From Thermoplasmatota archaeon (GTDB lineage: Archaea > Thermoplasmatota > JAKEGO01): a stretch of DNA of 64,000 nt. The stretch spans positions 341,711 through 405,710 of the forward strand of contig JANQNK010000020.1 of assembly GCA_028279595.1 (NCBI GenBank). Direction: 5' to 3'. Position 1 is the first letter of the stretch, and every line of letters starts with the position of its first letter. Positions 33,989 to 43,340 of this stretch are shown one piece after another. Under the pieces are notes generated by a model, which searched no databases, was not told the origin of the DNA, and saw only the letters and a program-made list of their open reading frames with translations. The translations under genes were made by a program, and so were the position numbers.

Positions 33989-34200
33989 ACCGGCTCACCT
34001 TGAAGCTCGAGGACAAGGGTATCCTTGCAGCCCTGGCTGTGGAGGCGAAGACCGATGAGAGGATCTCCCTCGAGGTCGACGTCGATTCCGGTACTGTTAC
34101 TGTCTCTAGTACAGATATTACAGGGTTGAAGGCTGCGATGAACACCATGTTCAGGATGATCGAGACCGCCGAGGGCGTCTCGGACGTTCTCGGCGAGTGA
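33985..34200 (+). CDS. pcc1: KEOPS complex subunit Pcc1
   Basis: A 71-residue protein beginning at a GTG that overlaps the rpoP stop by three bases. The pattern (strand, A-L-A-V-E-A, strand-strand, then D-I-T-G-L-K-A-A-M-N-T-M-F-R-M-I-E-T-A) fits Pcc1, the dimerisation subunit of KEOPS, which makes the t6A modification of tRNA. It is a little short for the family (usually about 75-90). Its place after rpoP is seen in other archaea. Confidence 0.85.
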   Translation: MNRLTLKLEDKGILAALAVEAKTDERISLEVDVDSGTVTVSSTDITGLKAAMNTMFRMIETAEGVSDVLGE

Positions 34201-34215
34201 AACCCCCCCAAGCAG

Positions 34216-34257
34216 GAGGGCCGTGGAGGCCCTCGGCGCCATTTTTTCTTCTTTCAT
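34216..34257 (+). terminator. hairpin plus T-tract terminator of the exosome cluster
   Basis: A 7-base-pair perfect GC stem (34216-34222 with 34228-34234, loop GTGGA) is followed by a T-rich stretch with six T in a row at 34242-34247. It lies 16 bases after the pcc1 stop. Confidence 0.7.
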
Positions 34258-34335
34258 TGATATTCATAGGTAGGCCGAAATATACTGTTCTCTTGCGAAA
34301 ATGGGCTTATATTCAAAGAACTGAACCATAAAACC

Positions 34336-34343
34336 CTTTATTA
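34336..34343 (+). promoter_or_regulatory. TATA box of the giant beta-helix receptor
   Basis: CTTTATTA, centred about 24 bases before the ATG at 34364, with no Shine-Dalgarno. Confidence 0.6.
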
Positions 34344-34363
34344 CCTGAATCCTAGGATTTTCA

Positions 34364-37300
34364 ATGAGGGTGTCCAAGATGAAGGGGACTTTGGCGATAT
34401 TGTTTATCGTCGTCTGTTTCGCGATGGTTCTCCCGCAAGCGGCGGGAGACACCATCGTTGTCGATGATGACGGTGGTGCGTGGGCGGATTATTCCAACAT
34501 ACAGGAGGCTGTAAACGCATCAAGTGAAGGGGATGTGATCCGGATATTCAATGGTACATATTCAAGTCACATTGAGATAGAGATAAACGTCAGCCTAATC
34601 GGGAACGGTACCAACGAGACCAGGATCGTACGAAATTGGACCAATCATGTGATATTCAACGTCAATCACCACAATGTAACGATATCCGATATGATGTTGA
34701 CAGATGTAACGGGTGATCACTCCACAGGCATATACCTGTACGGTGAACCTCCCGACGAAATCGTCAATGATCTCACGGTAGAGCGTGTCCTCTTCGAAAA
34801 CCTCACTATCGGAATAACAATTTCAGGATCGTCAAACAACCGGATCGAGAACTGTACATTCATCGATGAAGAGATCGCTGTCAACATTGACTGGTCCACC
34901 AACAACTATTATAGGAACAATACAATGATAAACTGTGGTCTGGAATTTGCTGGATACGGAGTGAAGGACCAGAAGTTCGAGTACATGGACCATGACATCG
35001 ATACCTCTAATACCGCGAACGGACGCCCTGTGGTCTATATTAAGGACCAGGTTGGAGGCTCGATCCCGACCGATCCCGGTCAAGTGATCGTCTTCAACTC
35101 TACCGATATCAAGATCGAGAACCTGAACATCACCGATGCAACCGGTGGGATCTATGTCGGTTATTCGGATCGCATCAGTATTTCGAACAACACATTGATA
35201 GACAACCGACTAGCAGGTATCTTCGTGATCACCCTCAATGATAGCCTGATACACAACAATACGATAATCGGGTCCATCGGTGTTGGGAACCGGTACGGAA
35301 CAGGATTGAAGTTGACCACATATTGTAACAACAACACAGTCTCGGGAAATACCATATCCAATTCCAATGACCAAGGACTAGCACTCACTGGCCTTGGGAC
35401 GAACAACCGTATCCTTTCGAATCACGTGTATATGAATGGTGGCGCGGGGATCGGAATTTCATATTCCCACAATAATATGATTTTCGATAACATCTGTGAT
35501 TCGAACCTGATCGGGGTCGGGATGAGTGATTCAAGCTACAATAACGCTACAAACAATACTTGTACCCATAATGAAGAGAGCGGGATCTCTGTTTTCCGAG
35601 ACGCACACTGGAATGTTGTTTTCGACAACGTAGTCATGAACAATGATCGATATGGGATCGTGATCGATGGGCTTGAGCACCTCCCCTCTGGCAACAATTC
35701 GGTGATCCATAATCAGATCTTGAAGAATCAGAATTATGGTCTCGCTGTTTTCGAAAAACCGACCAAGGAGGTATCCTTCAATTCCACGATCTATGATAAC
35801 ATATTCTGGAAGAACGGAAAACCCACTTCCCAGGGTTATGATGACGGTGTGAACAGCGCATGGGACAACGGAACCACTGGCAATTATTGGCACGATTACA
35901 AGGGTCGGGACGCAGACCACGATGGTATCGGAGATTCTGCTTACGATATCGACGGAAATGCCAACGTTCAGGACCGATATCCCCTCATGTATCCTTGGAA
36001 AGGATCGTTAATACCCTTCACATGGATCGTCGACGATAACTGGGGTTCATGGTGGGATTTCGACAGCATCCAGGATGCGGTCGATGCGTCGAGCGATGGA
36101 GATACGATCCGTGTGTATTCAGGATATTACGATGAGGCTATCGTACTCGATAACCAACTCTCTATCATTGGTAATGGATCCAATTCTACAACCATCCATG
36201 GCGATGTCAATGACGGTAACCAAACCGGCGACAACTACAACACGATAACGATTGAGGCCGACTACTGCATCCTTTCCGATCTGTTCATTTCGTATTCAGG
36301 GAGCGAGGAATATTCGGCGGGCATCGGGGTATTTGCCGATGAGATTCAACTTACTAATATCGAGTTACGTCACAATCGGTTTGGTATCTACATCAATGGA
36401 TCCAACAATGTGTCCATATCGAATTTCGATATCCAGGACAATACAGCAGCAATCCGGATTTACGATTCCTCTAATGTTACTATAGATTCGTTCCAGATAT
36501 CGATCAACCAATCCTACAACCGGTCGGCGCAAGAACAGACCATCATCATTGAAAGGAGTACGAACCTGTCAGTTATGAGTACAACCGGCCATTATCTACG
36601 CTTCGTTCGCTGCGAGGACGTATCCGTCGAAGAGTCGACTATTGAACATATGTGGCTTCAGACATCATATTGGGTAACGATCAGCCATTGTGTTCTCGTC
36701 AACGATGATGGTATCATCATGCAGGATGGAGGGATGATCGATATCGACCGTGTAACGGTACGCAACAGTATAGATGACGGAATAAGTGTTGGCGATGGAG
36801 CACGAAAGATCCGGATAACTAACTCCACCATCTCAAACTGTACAAACACCGGCATTCTGCTATCCATTGATACAGAAGATGTATCGATTATCGATTGTAC
36901 AATCTCCAAATGTGGTGATGATGGCATCAACCTCAGAATGGACGTTGTCACAATATCGAACGTCACGATATCCGACTGCAATAGGTCGATCATCAGGATC
37001 GACGGAGATGATTGTGAAATTTCGAACGGATCATTCAGCAATTGTAGTGGTACTATTCAGGTGCTCCTCGACGGTAATGGGAATATGATCAAAGACTCAG
37101 AGTTCTTTGTTGATGACTCCTATGGGATTTATCTTACCAACATCTGTGATGATACCGAGATATATCACAACAACTTCCATTCACTGTCGAACAGCACAAC
37201 CTTCGTATACCAGGAGAATGGGACATACAACCTATGGGACAATGGTTCTGCAGGTAACTACTGGTCCGACTACGACGGTAGCGATGATGATGGCGATGGG

Positions 37301-40300
37301 ATCGGGGACACGCCCTATTACATGGGGGGAACAGGGAACGGTACAGATCGGTATCCCTTGATGGATCCATGGAACGGTTCGATAGACAGATCGGGGAATG
37401 GTTCTGGGAATCAGACGCAAAATCCCGCACTAATCATCGTTGATGACGATGGTGGTAGATGGGCAGATTATACACGAGTGCCTGATGCCATAGAGAACGC
37501 AAATGAGAATGACAGGATTTTGATATACGATGGTTATTACTCGATCGATTCCCTAGAGATTAATAGAACACTAGAATTGATCGGTAATGGGTCCGCTGAT
37601 ACCATGCTATCGGGTCAGATGACATTTACCGATAATTCGATACGAGTCTCGAACCTGACAATTTCAGCAACCGGAGGACATGGCGATTACGGACTCGTCA
37701 TTCATTCAGATTCGAATATCGTTGAACATATCAGGATTCAGAAGTTCGGAAGGGGTATATATCTACTCAACGAAGCACAGGACAATGAAATCCGGGATAC
37801 CTATCTATTTGACAATAACAGGGGTGTTGTCATTTCCAGGTCCTATGGAAATCGATTGGTGAATAACACCATCGATGAATCGGTGATCGGCATCGAACTG
37901 GAGAGATCGGAACGAACGGTTATCCGTAATAACAATTTCGTCTACGGGAGTGGTATATACATTCATGGTGATAGACTTTCACACTGGAATACGCACTGGA
38001 TCGATGACTCGAACGTAGTCCAAGGTCATCGGATCCATTACATCTCAAACGCAACCAATCTAGAGATAAACGGGACCTACGGTCAGGTAATATTGGTAAA
38101 TTCCAGCCAAGTGTCAATTAAAAAATGTAAGATCAATGGGTCAAGCATCGGTATCCAACTTGGATTCTCTACCAATAACACGATCATGAAGAACGAGATT
38201 ACCTGGCAATATTACTATGACATATTCCTTTACAGATCGGATCGGAATATCATTCAAGATAACCTAATGAAGAAAAACTATCACAATGGGATCCACATCA
38301 AGGATTCTTCTGATAATCACATCAATGATAACGCGTTCATAACGTTTTACGATTTTGGATTGTGGCTCGATAATTGTACAAGCACGACAATTAATAACAA
38401 TACATTCCGACCATACGTCGATTTCGATCTAGCCATTCAATTAGAGGTCACAAACAGCTCGGTCATCACGCATAATAATTTCAAGGCCGGTTCGGGGACA
38501 GTCATAGACATCGCACCATCCTGCTATCAAAACGTCCTACATCACAACAATTTCCCGTATGGAGAATCTGTCCATGATTATGAAGGAAACTCCACATGGG
38601 ATGACGGATCTGAAGGTAATTATTGGTCTTCATACGGTGGAAAGGATTCAAATAACGACGGAATCGGCGATACTCCGTTCTATATCGATAATTCGACTGG
38701 GTCCGTGGATTACTTCCCCTTAATGGAACCGAACGGATCAAGGACCAACGTCAGCACACCAAGGACCTGGACCGTCGACGATGACAACGGATCTTGGGCT
38801 GATTTCAGATCAATTACAAATGCTGTTGCTGCTGCGAGTAGTGGCGATACCCTTCGGATATATTCTGGGATCTACAGAGAGCATTTCGTTTTAGATAGAA
38901 GTCTGAAATTAATCGGAAATGGATCGAGTTCAAGGATAATCGGATGGAAGAATGGAACGACAGTCATGATTGACGCTGATTACTGTACGATAAGTAATCT
39001 TAACTTTTCGAAGGACGAAGTGTTCTATCAAGCAACGACATTCGATACGTATGCAGACCTCCGGAGAGGTCCAGTCGGCGTGGTAAATCTGAATGTAAAT
39101 AATTGTTCAATGTCAAGTAGGAACCTCGCCGTCTTTAAATACGTAAACGAATCTCGTTTCGAGAACAACTACCTTTACGGATATACCTTCGGAATCGAAA
39201 TACAATTCTCAAACAGTTGGTTAATCCAGGATAACATATTCGTTAATGGATCAAACGGTCACGGGCCATTATATATCGAAGAATCAGAGGACATCAACAT
39301 ATATTCGAATCAGATGGATAATGTCAATACATCTGTAATCACGTTAGATAACTGCCGATCCTCATTCATTTCCTTTAACACAATTTCAAATTGTACTCGT
39401 GATGGAATTCATATTACATATGGATCAGATACGATATTGATCAGTAATAATTCGATTACTGGATCAGGAAGATATGGCATCTGGATACGATATTCATCAA
39501 ATGCCACTGTGATGAATAACATCGTCAAGAATGGTACCGGGATTGGAGTTCTCGTTACCGGAGCTAGTAATGAAAACTGGGCCCATGATAATACAATTTA
39601 CCACAATTACATATCTTCGAACAGCGGTCCAGGTATCGTATTGCATTCCCTCGGATCTAGTGCAGACTATCTATTCCATAACCAAATCTATAGGAACCTA
39701 ATCATCGATAACAATGTATCAGGGGTCCAAGCGAAATGCAACGTTGAAGACAACTACTGGGATAATGGTAGTCTAGGTAATTATTGGTCCGATTACAACG
39801 GAACCGACATCGATGGTGACGGAATCGGAGAGACACCGTATTACATCAATGGCGATGTAAATGCAATTGATAGATATCCACTCACTGAAACCTTCGCCTC
39901 CTCAAATGGGATAGATATTGAGTTGTCAAATATTTCTTTCGATGGATATCTCGTGGACGGAGAGACCATTACAGTCACTATCTCTTTAGGTACCCACTCC
40001 GGTATCCCCCACGAATCGAACATCACAATCCGTTTGAAGGTCCTTCTAGATGGCGACGAGGTCCAGAACTTCACACAGGACCTCACAATAGACTCTGGTT
40101 ATAGCAACCTGACCTTCGATCATAACATCACCCTCAACGGTACTGGCGATTTCACCTTCGAAGCCGAGATCGTTCATGATAATGAGACGATAGTGTCCGA
40201 CAGCACGTCTGTCACCACCAGTGAGGCGGTCTACTCGTTTTCCCTAGTTCTGGACCGCCTCACACCCGGTGCCGATCCGGGGGACGACATCGAGTACGAG

Positions 40301-41221
40301 CTCGAGGTGAAGAACAGCGGGAACGTGCCTCAGACGATCCGTCTATCTTGTTCGAAGGGTTGGATCAATTTCTCCAAAACGACCCTGTTCATCCACCCAG
40401 ACGGATCAGGATACTCGACCATCACAGCGTCGATCCCGTCGGACGCAACAGGGTCAGTGAACTTCACCATCGTTGCCAAGAGCTATGACAAGGACAACGA
40501 TATCGTGAACTCCGGCAATGCTCCAGTGACCATCACCCTGGATGACGAGAGCGAGGACGACGACCCAGAGCGCATCGTATGGGTCTTCGTGGGAGCTGGA
40601 ATAATGATTGGTGCCGGCATCCTCATCGGCACCGAGATAGGATTATACGCTCTCATGACACTCTTCATGCCGTTGTACTCCCGGGTGAAGGGCGAGAAGG
40701 TCCTGGACAACTTCGTACGCGGTCAGATCTACGGTTACGTTGTCGCAAATCCAGGTGCCAGCTTCAATCAGATCAGGAAGGCTCTCAGTCTCCACAATGG
40801 ACAGTTCGCCTACCACGTGCAGGTGCTCGGTCGCGAGAAGTACATCCGGATCCAGCGTGACGGCATCTACACTCGGTTCTATCCTGCACCGATGAATGGA
40901 GGAGCGATCCCTGTCACAGGGATGCGCGCCGATATCTTCCACGTCATCCGCGAGAACCCTGGCATATCCCAGAAGGAGATCGCGAAGACCCTCGGGATCA
41001 GCAATCAGCTCGTCAGCTACCATGTTATGAGGCTCCGGGAGAGGAAGCTCCTCAAGGTCAAGCAGAAGGGACGTCGGTCGCTCCTATTCGAGAGGAAGCG
41101 CCACGCGAAGGTCGTCGATGATGACATGGATTTCATGGAGGACGATATCGTCGGTGAGGAGGGGCCCGTGATGGGCTCCATCCCCGTGGACCCGCTCGAT
41201 ACTGACGAGGAGAACACATAG
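34364..41221 (+). CDS. giant transmembrane protein: four beta-helix modules outside, two winged helices inside
   Basis: A 2285-residue protein. A signal peptide or anchor (1-30) is followed by four tandem right-handed beta-helix modules (NosD-like) starting near residues 30, 552, 1020 and 1467. Each opens with a V-D-D-x-x-G-x-W-x-D-F/Y element and an A-V-x-A-x-x-x-G-D-x-I/L-R-I/V segment. Each closes with G-N-Y-W-x-D/S-Y followed by D-x-D-x-D-G-I-G-D/E-T-P/S-Y, which looks calcium-binding. Two Ig-like domains (about 1850-2060) lead to a membrane segment at about 2070-2105. The cytoplasmic part has two winged-helix domains (about 2117-2170 and 2185-2245) of the archaeal ArsR/MarR type, then an acidic tail. 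It would be a membrane-bound transcription factor sensing an outside ligand, perhaps a polysaccharide. The beta-helix part is visibly AT-richer than both flanks and than the 3' end of the same gene. Confidence 0.9.
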   Translation: MRVSKMKGTLAILFIVVCFAMVLPQAAGDTIVVDDDGGAWADYSNIQEAVNASSEGDVIRIFNGTYSSHIEIEINVSLIGNGTNETRIVRNWTNHVIFNVNHHNVTISDMMLTDVTGDHSTGIYLYGEPPDEIVNDLTVERVLFENLTIGITISGSSNNRIENCTFIDEEIAVNIDWSTNNYYRNNTMINCGLEFAGYGVKDQKFEYMDHDIDTSNTANGRPVVYIKDQVGGSIPTDPGQVIVFNSTDIKIENLNITDATGGIYVGYSDRISISNNTLIDNRLAGIFVITLNDSLIHNNTIIGSIGVGNRYGTGLKLTTYCNNNTVSGNTISNSNDQGLALTGLGTNNRILSNHVYMNGGAGIGISYSHNNMIFDNICDSNLIGVGMSDSSYNNATNNTCTHNEESGISVFRDAHWNVVFDNVVMNNDRYGIVIDGLEHLPSGNNSVIHNQILKNQNYGLAVFEKPTKEVSFNSTIYDNIFWKNGKPTSQGYDDGVNSAWDNGTTGNYWHDYKGRDADHDGIGDSAYDIDGNANVQDRYPLMYPWKGSLIPFTWIVDDNWGSWWDFDSIQDAVDASSDGDTIRVYSGYYDEAIVLDNQLSIIGNGSNSTTIHGDVNDGNQTGDNYNTITIEADYCILSDLFISYSGSEEYSAGIGVFADEIQLTNIELRHNRFGIYINGSNNVSISNFDIQDNTAAIRIYDSSNVTIDSFQISINQSYNRSAQEQTIIIERSTNLSVMSTTGHYLRFVRCEDVSVEESTIEHMWLQTSYWVTISHCVLVNDDGIIMQDGGMIDIDRVTVRNSIDDGISVGDGARKIRITNSTISNCTNTGILLSIDTEDVSIIDCTISKCGDDGINLRMDVVTISNVTISDCNRSIIRIDGDDCEISNGSFSNCSGTIQVLLDGNGNMIKDSEFFVDDSYGIYLTNICDDTEIYHNNFHSLSNSTTFVYQENGTYNLWDNGSAGNYWSDYDGSDDDGDGIGDTPYYMGGTGNGTDRYPLMDPWNGSIDRSGNGSGNQTQNPALIIVDDDGGRWADYTRVPDAIENANENDRILIYDGYYSIDSLEINRTLELIGNGSADTMLSGQMTFTDNSIRVSNLTISATGGHGDYGLVIHSDSNIVEHIRIQKFGRGIYLLNEAQDNEIRDTYLFDNNRGVVISRSYGNRLVNNTIDESVIGIELERSERTVIRNNNFVYGSGIYIHGDRLSHWNTHWIDDSNVVQGHRIHYISNATNLEINGTYGQVILVNSSQVSIKKCKINGSSIGIQLGFSTNNTIMKNEITWQYYYDIFLYRSDRNIIQDNLMKKNYHNGIHIKDSSDNHINDNAFITFYDFGLWLDNCTSTTINNNTFRPYVDFDLAIQLEVTNSSVITHNNFKAGSGTVIDIAPSCYQNVLHHNNFPYGESVHDYEGNSTWDDGSEGNYWSSYGGKDSNNDGIGDTPFYIDNSTGSVDYFPLMEPNGSRTNVSTPRTWTVDDDNGSWADFRSITNAVAAASSGDTLRIYSGIYREHFVLDRSLKLIGNGSSSRIIGWKNGTTVMIDADYCTISNLNFSKDEVFYQATTFDTYADLRRGPVGVVNLNVNNCSMSSRNLAVFKYVNESRFENNYLYGYTFGIEIQFSNSWLIQDNIFVNGSNGHGPLYIEESEDINIYSNQMDNVNTSVITLDNCRSSFISFNTISNCTRDGIHITYGSDTILISNNSITGSGRYGIWIRYSSNATVMNNIVKNGTGIGVLVTGASNENWAHDNTIYHNYISSNSGPGIVLHSLGSSADYLFHNQIYRNLIIDNNVSGVQAKCNVEDNYWDNGSLGNYWSDYNGTDIDGDGIGETPYYINGDVNAIDRYPLTETFASSNGIDIELSNISFDGYLVDGETITVTISLGTHSGIPHESNITIRLKVLLDGDEVQNFTQDLTIDSGYSNLTFDHNITLNGTGDFTFEAEIVHDNETIVSDSTSVTTSEAVYSFSLVLDRLTPGADPGDDIEYELEVKNSGNVPQTIRLSCSKGWINFSKTTLFIHPDGSGYSTITASIPSDATGSVNFTIVAKSYDKDNDIVNSGNAPVTITLDDESEDDDPERIVWVFVGAGIMIGAGILIGTEIGLYALMTLFMPLYSRVKGEKVLDNFVRGQIYGYVVANPGASFNQIRKALSLHNGQFAYHVQVLGREKYIRIQRDGIYTRFYPAPMNGGAIPVTGMRADIFHVIRENPGISQKEIAKTLGISNQLVSYHVMRLRERKLLKVKQKGRRSLLFERKRHAKVVDDDMDFMEDDIVGEEGPVMGSIPVDPLDTDEENT

Positions 41222-41243
41222 TTACGCTCATCTCCCCGGTCAA

Positions 41244-41251
41244 CTTTAATA
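41244..41251 (+). promoter_or_regulatory. TATA box of the HAD phosphatase gene
   Basis: CTTTAATA, centred 26 bases before the ATG at 41274; leaderless. Confidence 0.55.
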
Positions 41252-41273
41252 CAGACACCGCCATGCCGACGCG

Positions 41274-41960
41274 ATGAAGTACGACGCAGTCATCTTCGAT
41301 CTCTTCGGGACGCTCATCGACACGTTCACGTTCGAGGACTACCACGAGACGATAGCGGAGATGACCGAGGTCCTGGACGCCTCATTCGACCAGTTCCTCG
41401 CGGCATGGATCGAGTCCTTCATTCCCAGGACGACGGGTGCCTTCAGCTCAACGGCTGAGAACATCTGGCATGTCTCCAATGAGATCGGCCTTGAACCGAC
41501 CCAGGAGCAGGTGGACGAGGTCGTCAAACTGAGGCACAAGTGGACCAGGCATTGGATCACTCCACGTTCCGACGCGATCTCGACGCTGGCGGAACTCAGG
41601 GAGATGGGACACAGGATCGGCCTCATCACCGACTGTTCCATCGAGGTCCCGACCGTGTGGCAGGAGACCGAGTTCCCGCCGTACTTCGATTCGACGATAT
41701 TCTCCGCATCCGTCGGGATGAAGAAACCCGATCCCAAGATATACAACCTCTGTTGCGAGCAGCTCGGTGTCGAGCCGGACAGATGTCTCTATATCGGCGA
41801 CGGCTCCAGCCGTGAACTCACCGGTGCAAAGGAGATGGGGATGACACCCATACTCATAGTGGCTCCCGGTGACGACTACTTCGTCGAGAGGAAGGACGCC
41901 GTCGAGTGGACCGGACCGAGGATAGCTCATCTATCGGAGGTCCTAGACTACGTTCAGTGA
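41274..41960 (+). CDS. HAD-superfamily hydrolase
   Basis: A 228-residue phosphatase of the haloacid dehalogenase class. Motif I is D-L-F-G-T-L (nucleophile Asp in F-D-L-F-G-T), motif II is the T in L-I-T-D-C-S, the lysine lies in M-K-K-P-D-P-K-I-Y, and motif IV is G-D-G-S-S-R-E-L-T-G-A. A helical cap lies at about residues 16-95. The substrate is unknown; family members include phosphoglycolate phosphatases. Monocistronic, with a leaderless promoter. Confidence 0.9.
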   Translation: MKYDAVIFDLFGTLIDTFTFEDYHETIAEMTEVLDASFDQFLAAWIESFIPRTTGAFSSTAENIWHVSNEIGLEPTQEQVDEVVKLRHKWTRHWITPRSDAISTLAELREMGHRIGLITDCSIEVPTVWQETEFPPYFDSTIFSASVGMKKPDPKIYNLCCEQLGVEPDRCLYIGDGSSRELTGAKEMGMTPILIVAPGDDYFVERKDAVEWTGPRIAHLSEVLDYVQ

Positions 41961-41973
41961 GCAGACGGTAATG

Positions 41974-41981
41974 AGTTAAAT
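41974..41981 (+). promoter_or_regulatory. TATA box of the potassium channel gene
   Basis: AGTTAAAT, centred about 25 bases before the ATG at 42003; leaderless. Confidence 0.5.
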
Positions 41982-42002
41982 GGGAAGTTCCATAACCGTC
42001 CG

Positions 42003-43148
42003 ATGGTCTGCGCGTACGGGGGCTGCGACCGGGACGTCATGGACGGGTCCGAATACTGTATCTATCATGCATCTTCCAAGCAGAAAGTGGATCGTTGGCC
42101 AGAGGTCAATGAATCGTTCGTCGAGCTTGTCGATAGAGGCAATCTGAACTTCGACGGATTCGTACTCAAGGATGTCGATCTCTCGGGTAAGAAGATCTCA
42201 GGGAACGTGTCATTCATCAACGCGAAATTCCTTGGCCAGAGCTCGTTCAGAAACGTCGTGTTCAAGGGCTCTGCCGACTTCCACGGAGCCCGATTCGATG
42301 AGGCCGACTTCACAGGTACGTCCTTCATGGACCGTGCCTTCTTCTCACCGGACGGGGAGACGAACAAACCTACGTTCAAGAAGGCCATCTTCAGGGATGT
42401 CTATTTCGAGAAGGGCGGCTCGTTCGACGGATGCGTCCTCCCGGATGGTGACTTCTCTCATTCGACGATCCAGCATGTCTCCTTCAACGGTGTGATCCTG
42501 GACAACGTTCTCTTCACAGAATCGAGGATGGAGTTCGCCTACCTTTCAGACTCCCTCTGGAATGCACCCGAGGGGCGGACTGGACCACGACGACTCCTCG
42601 AGTGGCTTTCCGTCTCTGACGGCCGGTACATCATCCGCGAGGAGCTGGAGATCGGCGGGAAGATGGGCTCGAAGAAGCGCGTGGACGGCTACAAGGATGC
42701 GGAAGGGACCTATCGCCGTATCAAGCACAGCCTCAACAACGAGGGCGATTACGAGAAGGCGGGAGAGTTCTACATCCGCGAGATGCGCATGAAGAGGAAG
42801 CGCTATCGCGAACAGCATCGGCTTGCGAAATGGATAGCGTTCTGGCTTTCGGCGATCGTCACTGGTTACGGCGAGAAATGGCGGAACGTGGTAATGTCCG
42901 CCTTCGCCATCGTATTGATCTACGCCGTCGCGTACTATGCGGTCGGTGCGATCAGCCCGGACGGCGAGGATTACGACGCGGATTTCCGTGAAAGCCTCTA
43001 TTTCAGCGTCGTCACCTTCACCACGCTCGGGTATGGCGACTACGCACCGCTCACGGAATGGCAATTGCTGGCCGTTTCGGAGGCGTTCATCGGTGCCTTC
43101 ACGATCGCACTCTTCGTGCTCGTGTTCGGCAGGAAGATGATGCGCTGA
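42003..43148 (+). CDS. zinc-knuckle, pentapeptide-repeat, two-helix potassium channel
   Basis: A 381-residue protein with three parts. Residues 3-21 have C-x4-C-x9-C-x2-H, a possible zinc knuckle. About 35-180 are pentapeptide-like repeats (F-x-x-A/V-x-F, G-x-x-F) expected to form a quadrilateral beta helix. A basic linker follows. Two transmembrane helices (about 295-315 and 355-377) flank a pore with T-L-G-Y-G-D at 341-346, the canonical potassium selectivity filter. The cytoplasmic beta helix may be a gating or interaction platform; there is no RCK domain. Its stop overlaps the start of the next small gene by one base. Confidence 0.9.
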   Translation: MVCAYGGCDRDVMDGSEYCIYHASSKQKVDRWPEVNESFVELVDRGNLNFDGFVLKDVDLSGKKISGNVSFINAKFLGQSSFRNVVFKGSADFHGARFDEADFTGTSFMDRAFFSPDGETNKPTFKKAIFRDVYFEKGGSFDGCVLPDGDFSHSTIQHVSFNGVILDNVLFTESRMEFAYLSDSLWNAPEGRTGPRRLLEWLSVSDGRYIIREELEIGGKMGSKKRVDGYKDAEGTYRRIKHSLNNEGDYEKAGEFYIREMRMKRKRYREQHRLAKWIAFWLSAIVTGYGEKWRNVVMSAFAIVLIYAVAYYAVGAISPDGEDYDADFRESLYFSVVTFTTLGYGDYAPLTEWQLLAVSEAFIGAFTIALFVLVFGRKMMR

Positions 43149-43336
43149 TGGGAAAGACGGTGAAGCGCGGAAGGTCGAAGACGGTCAGCCCATCGAAGAA
43201 GCCCGACACCTCGGACGAGGAGGGTCTCTGGGGACCTCTTCCACCCGAGAGATATGATTTCAAGACACGCGGATTACTTTGGCTCCTGGCACTGGCCGTG
43301 ATGGTATTGTTATCAATATACTTCTACGGTGTCTGA
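43148..43336 (+). CDS. 62-residue single-helix membrane protein
   Basis: A small protein starting at an ATG that shares one base with the channel stop (TGATG), so translation is coupled. Residues 1-40 are basic, then polar with a W-G-P-L-P-P-E-R-Y segment; residues 42-59 form one transmembrane helix. It may be an accessory subunit of the channel, but this is only inferred from the overlap. Confidence 0.65.
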   Translation: MGKTVKRGRSKTVSPSKKPDTSDEEGLWGPLPPERYDFKTRGLLWLLALAVMVLLSIYFYGV

Positions 43337-43340
43337 GGGC

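Noticed and set aside
29486..34200. Proteasome-SBDS-exosome-L37Ae-RpoP-Pcc1 order as novel
   Set aside because: This gene order is widespread in Euryarchaeota; only the Rrp4 tail is notable.
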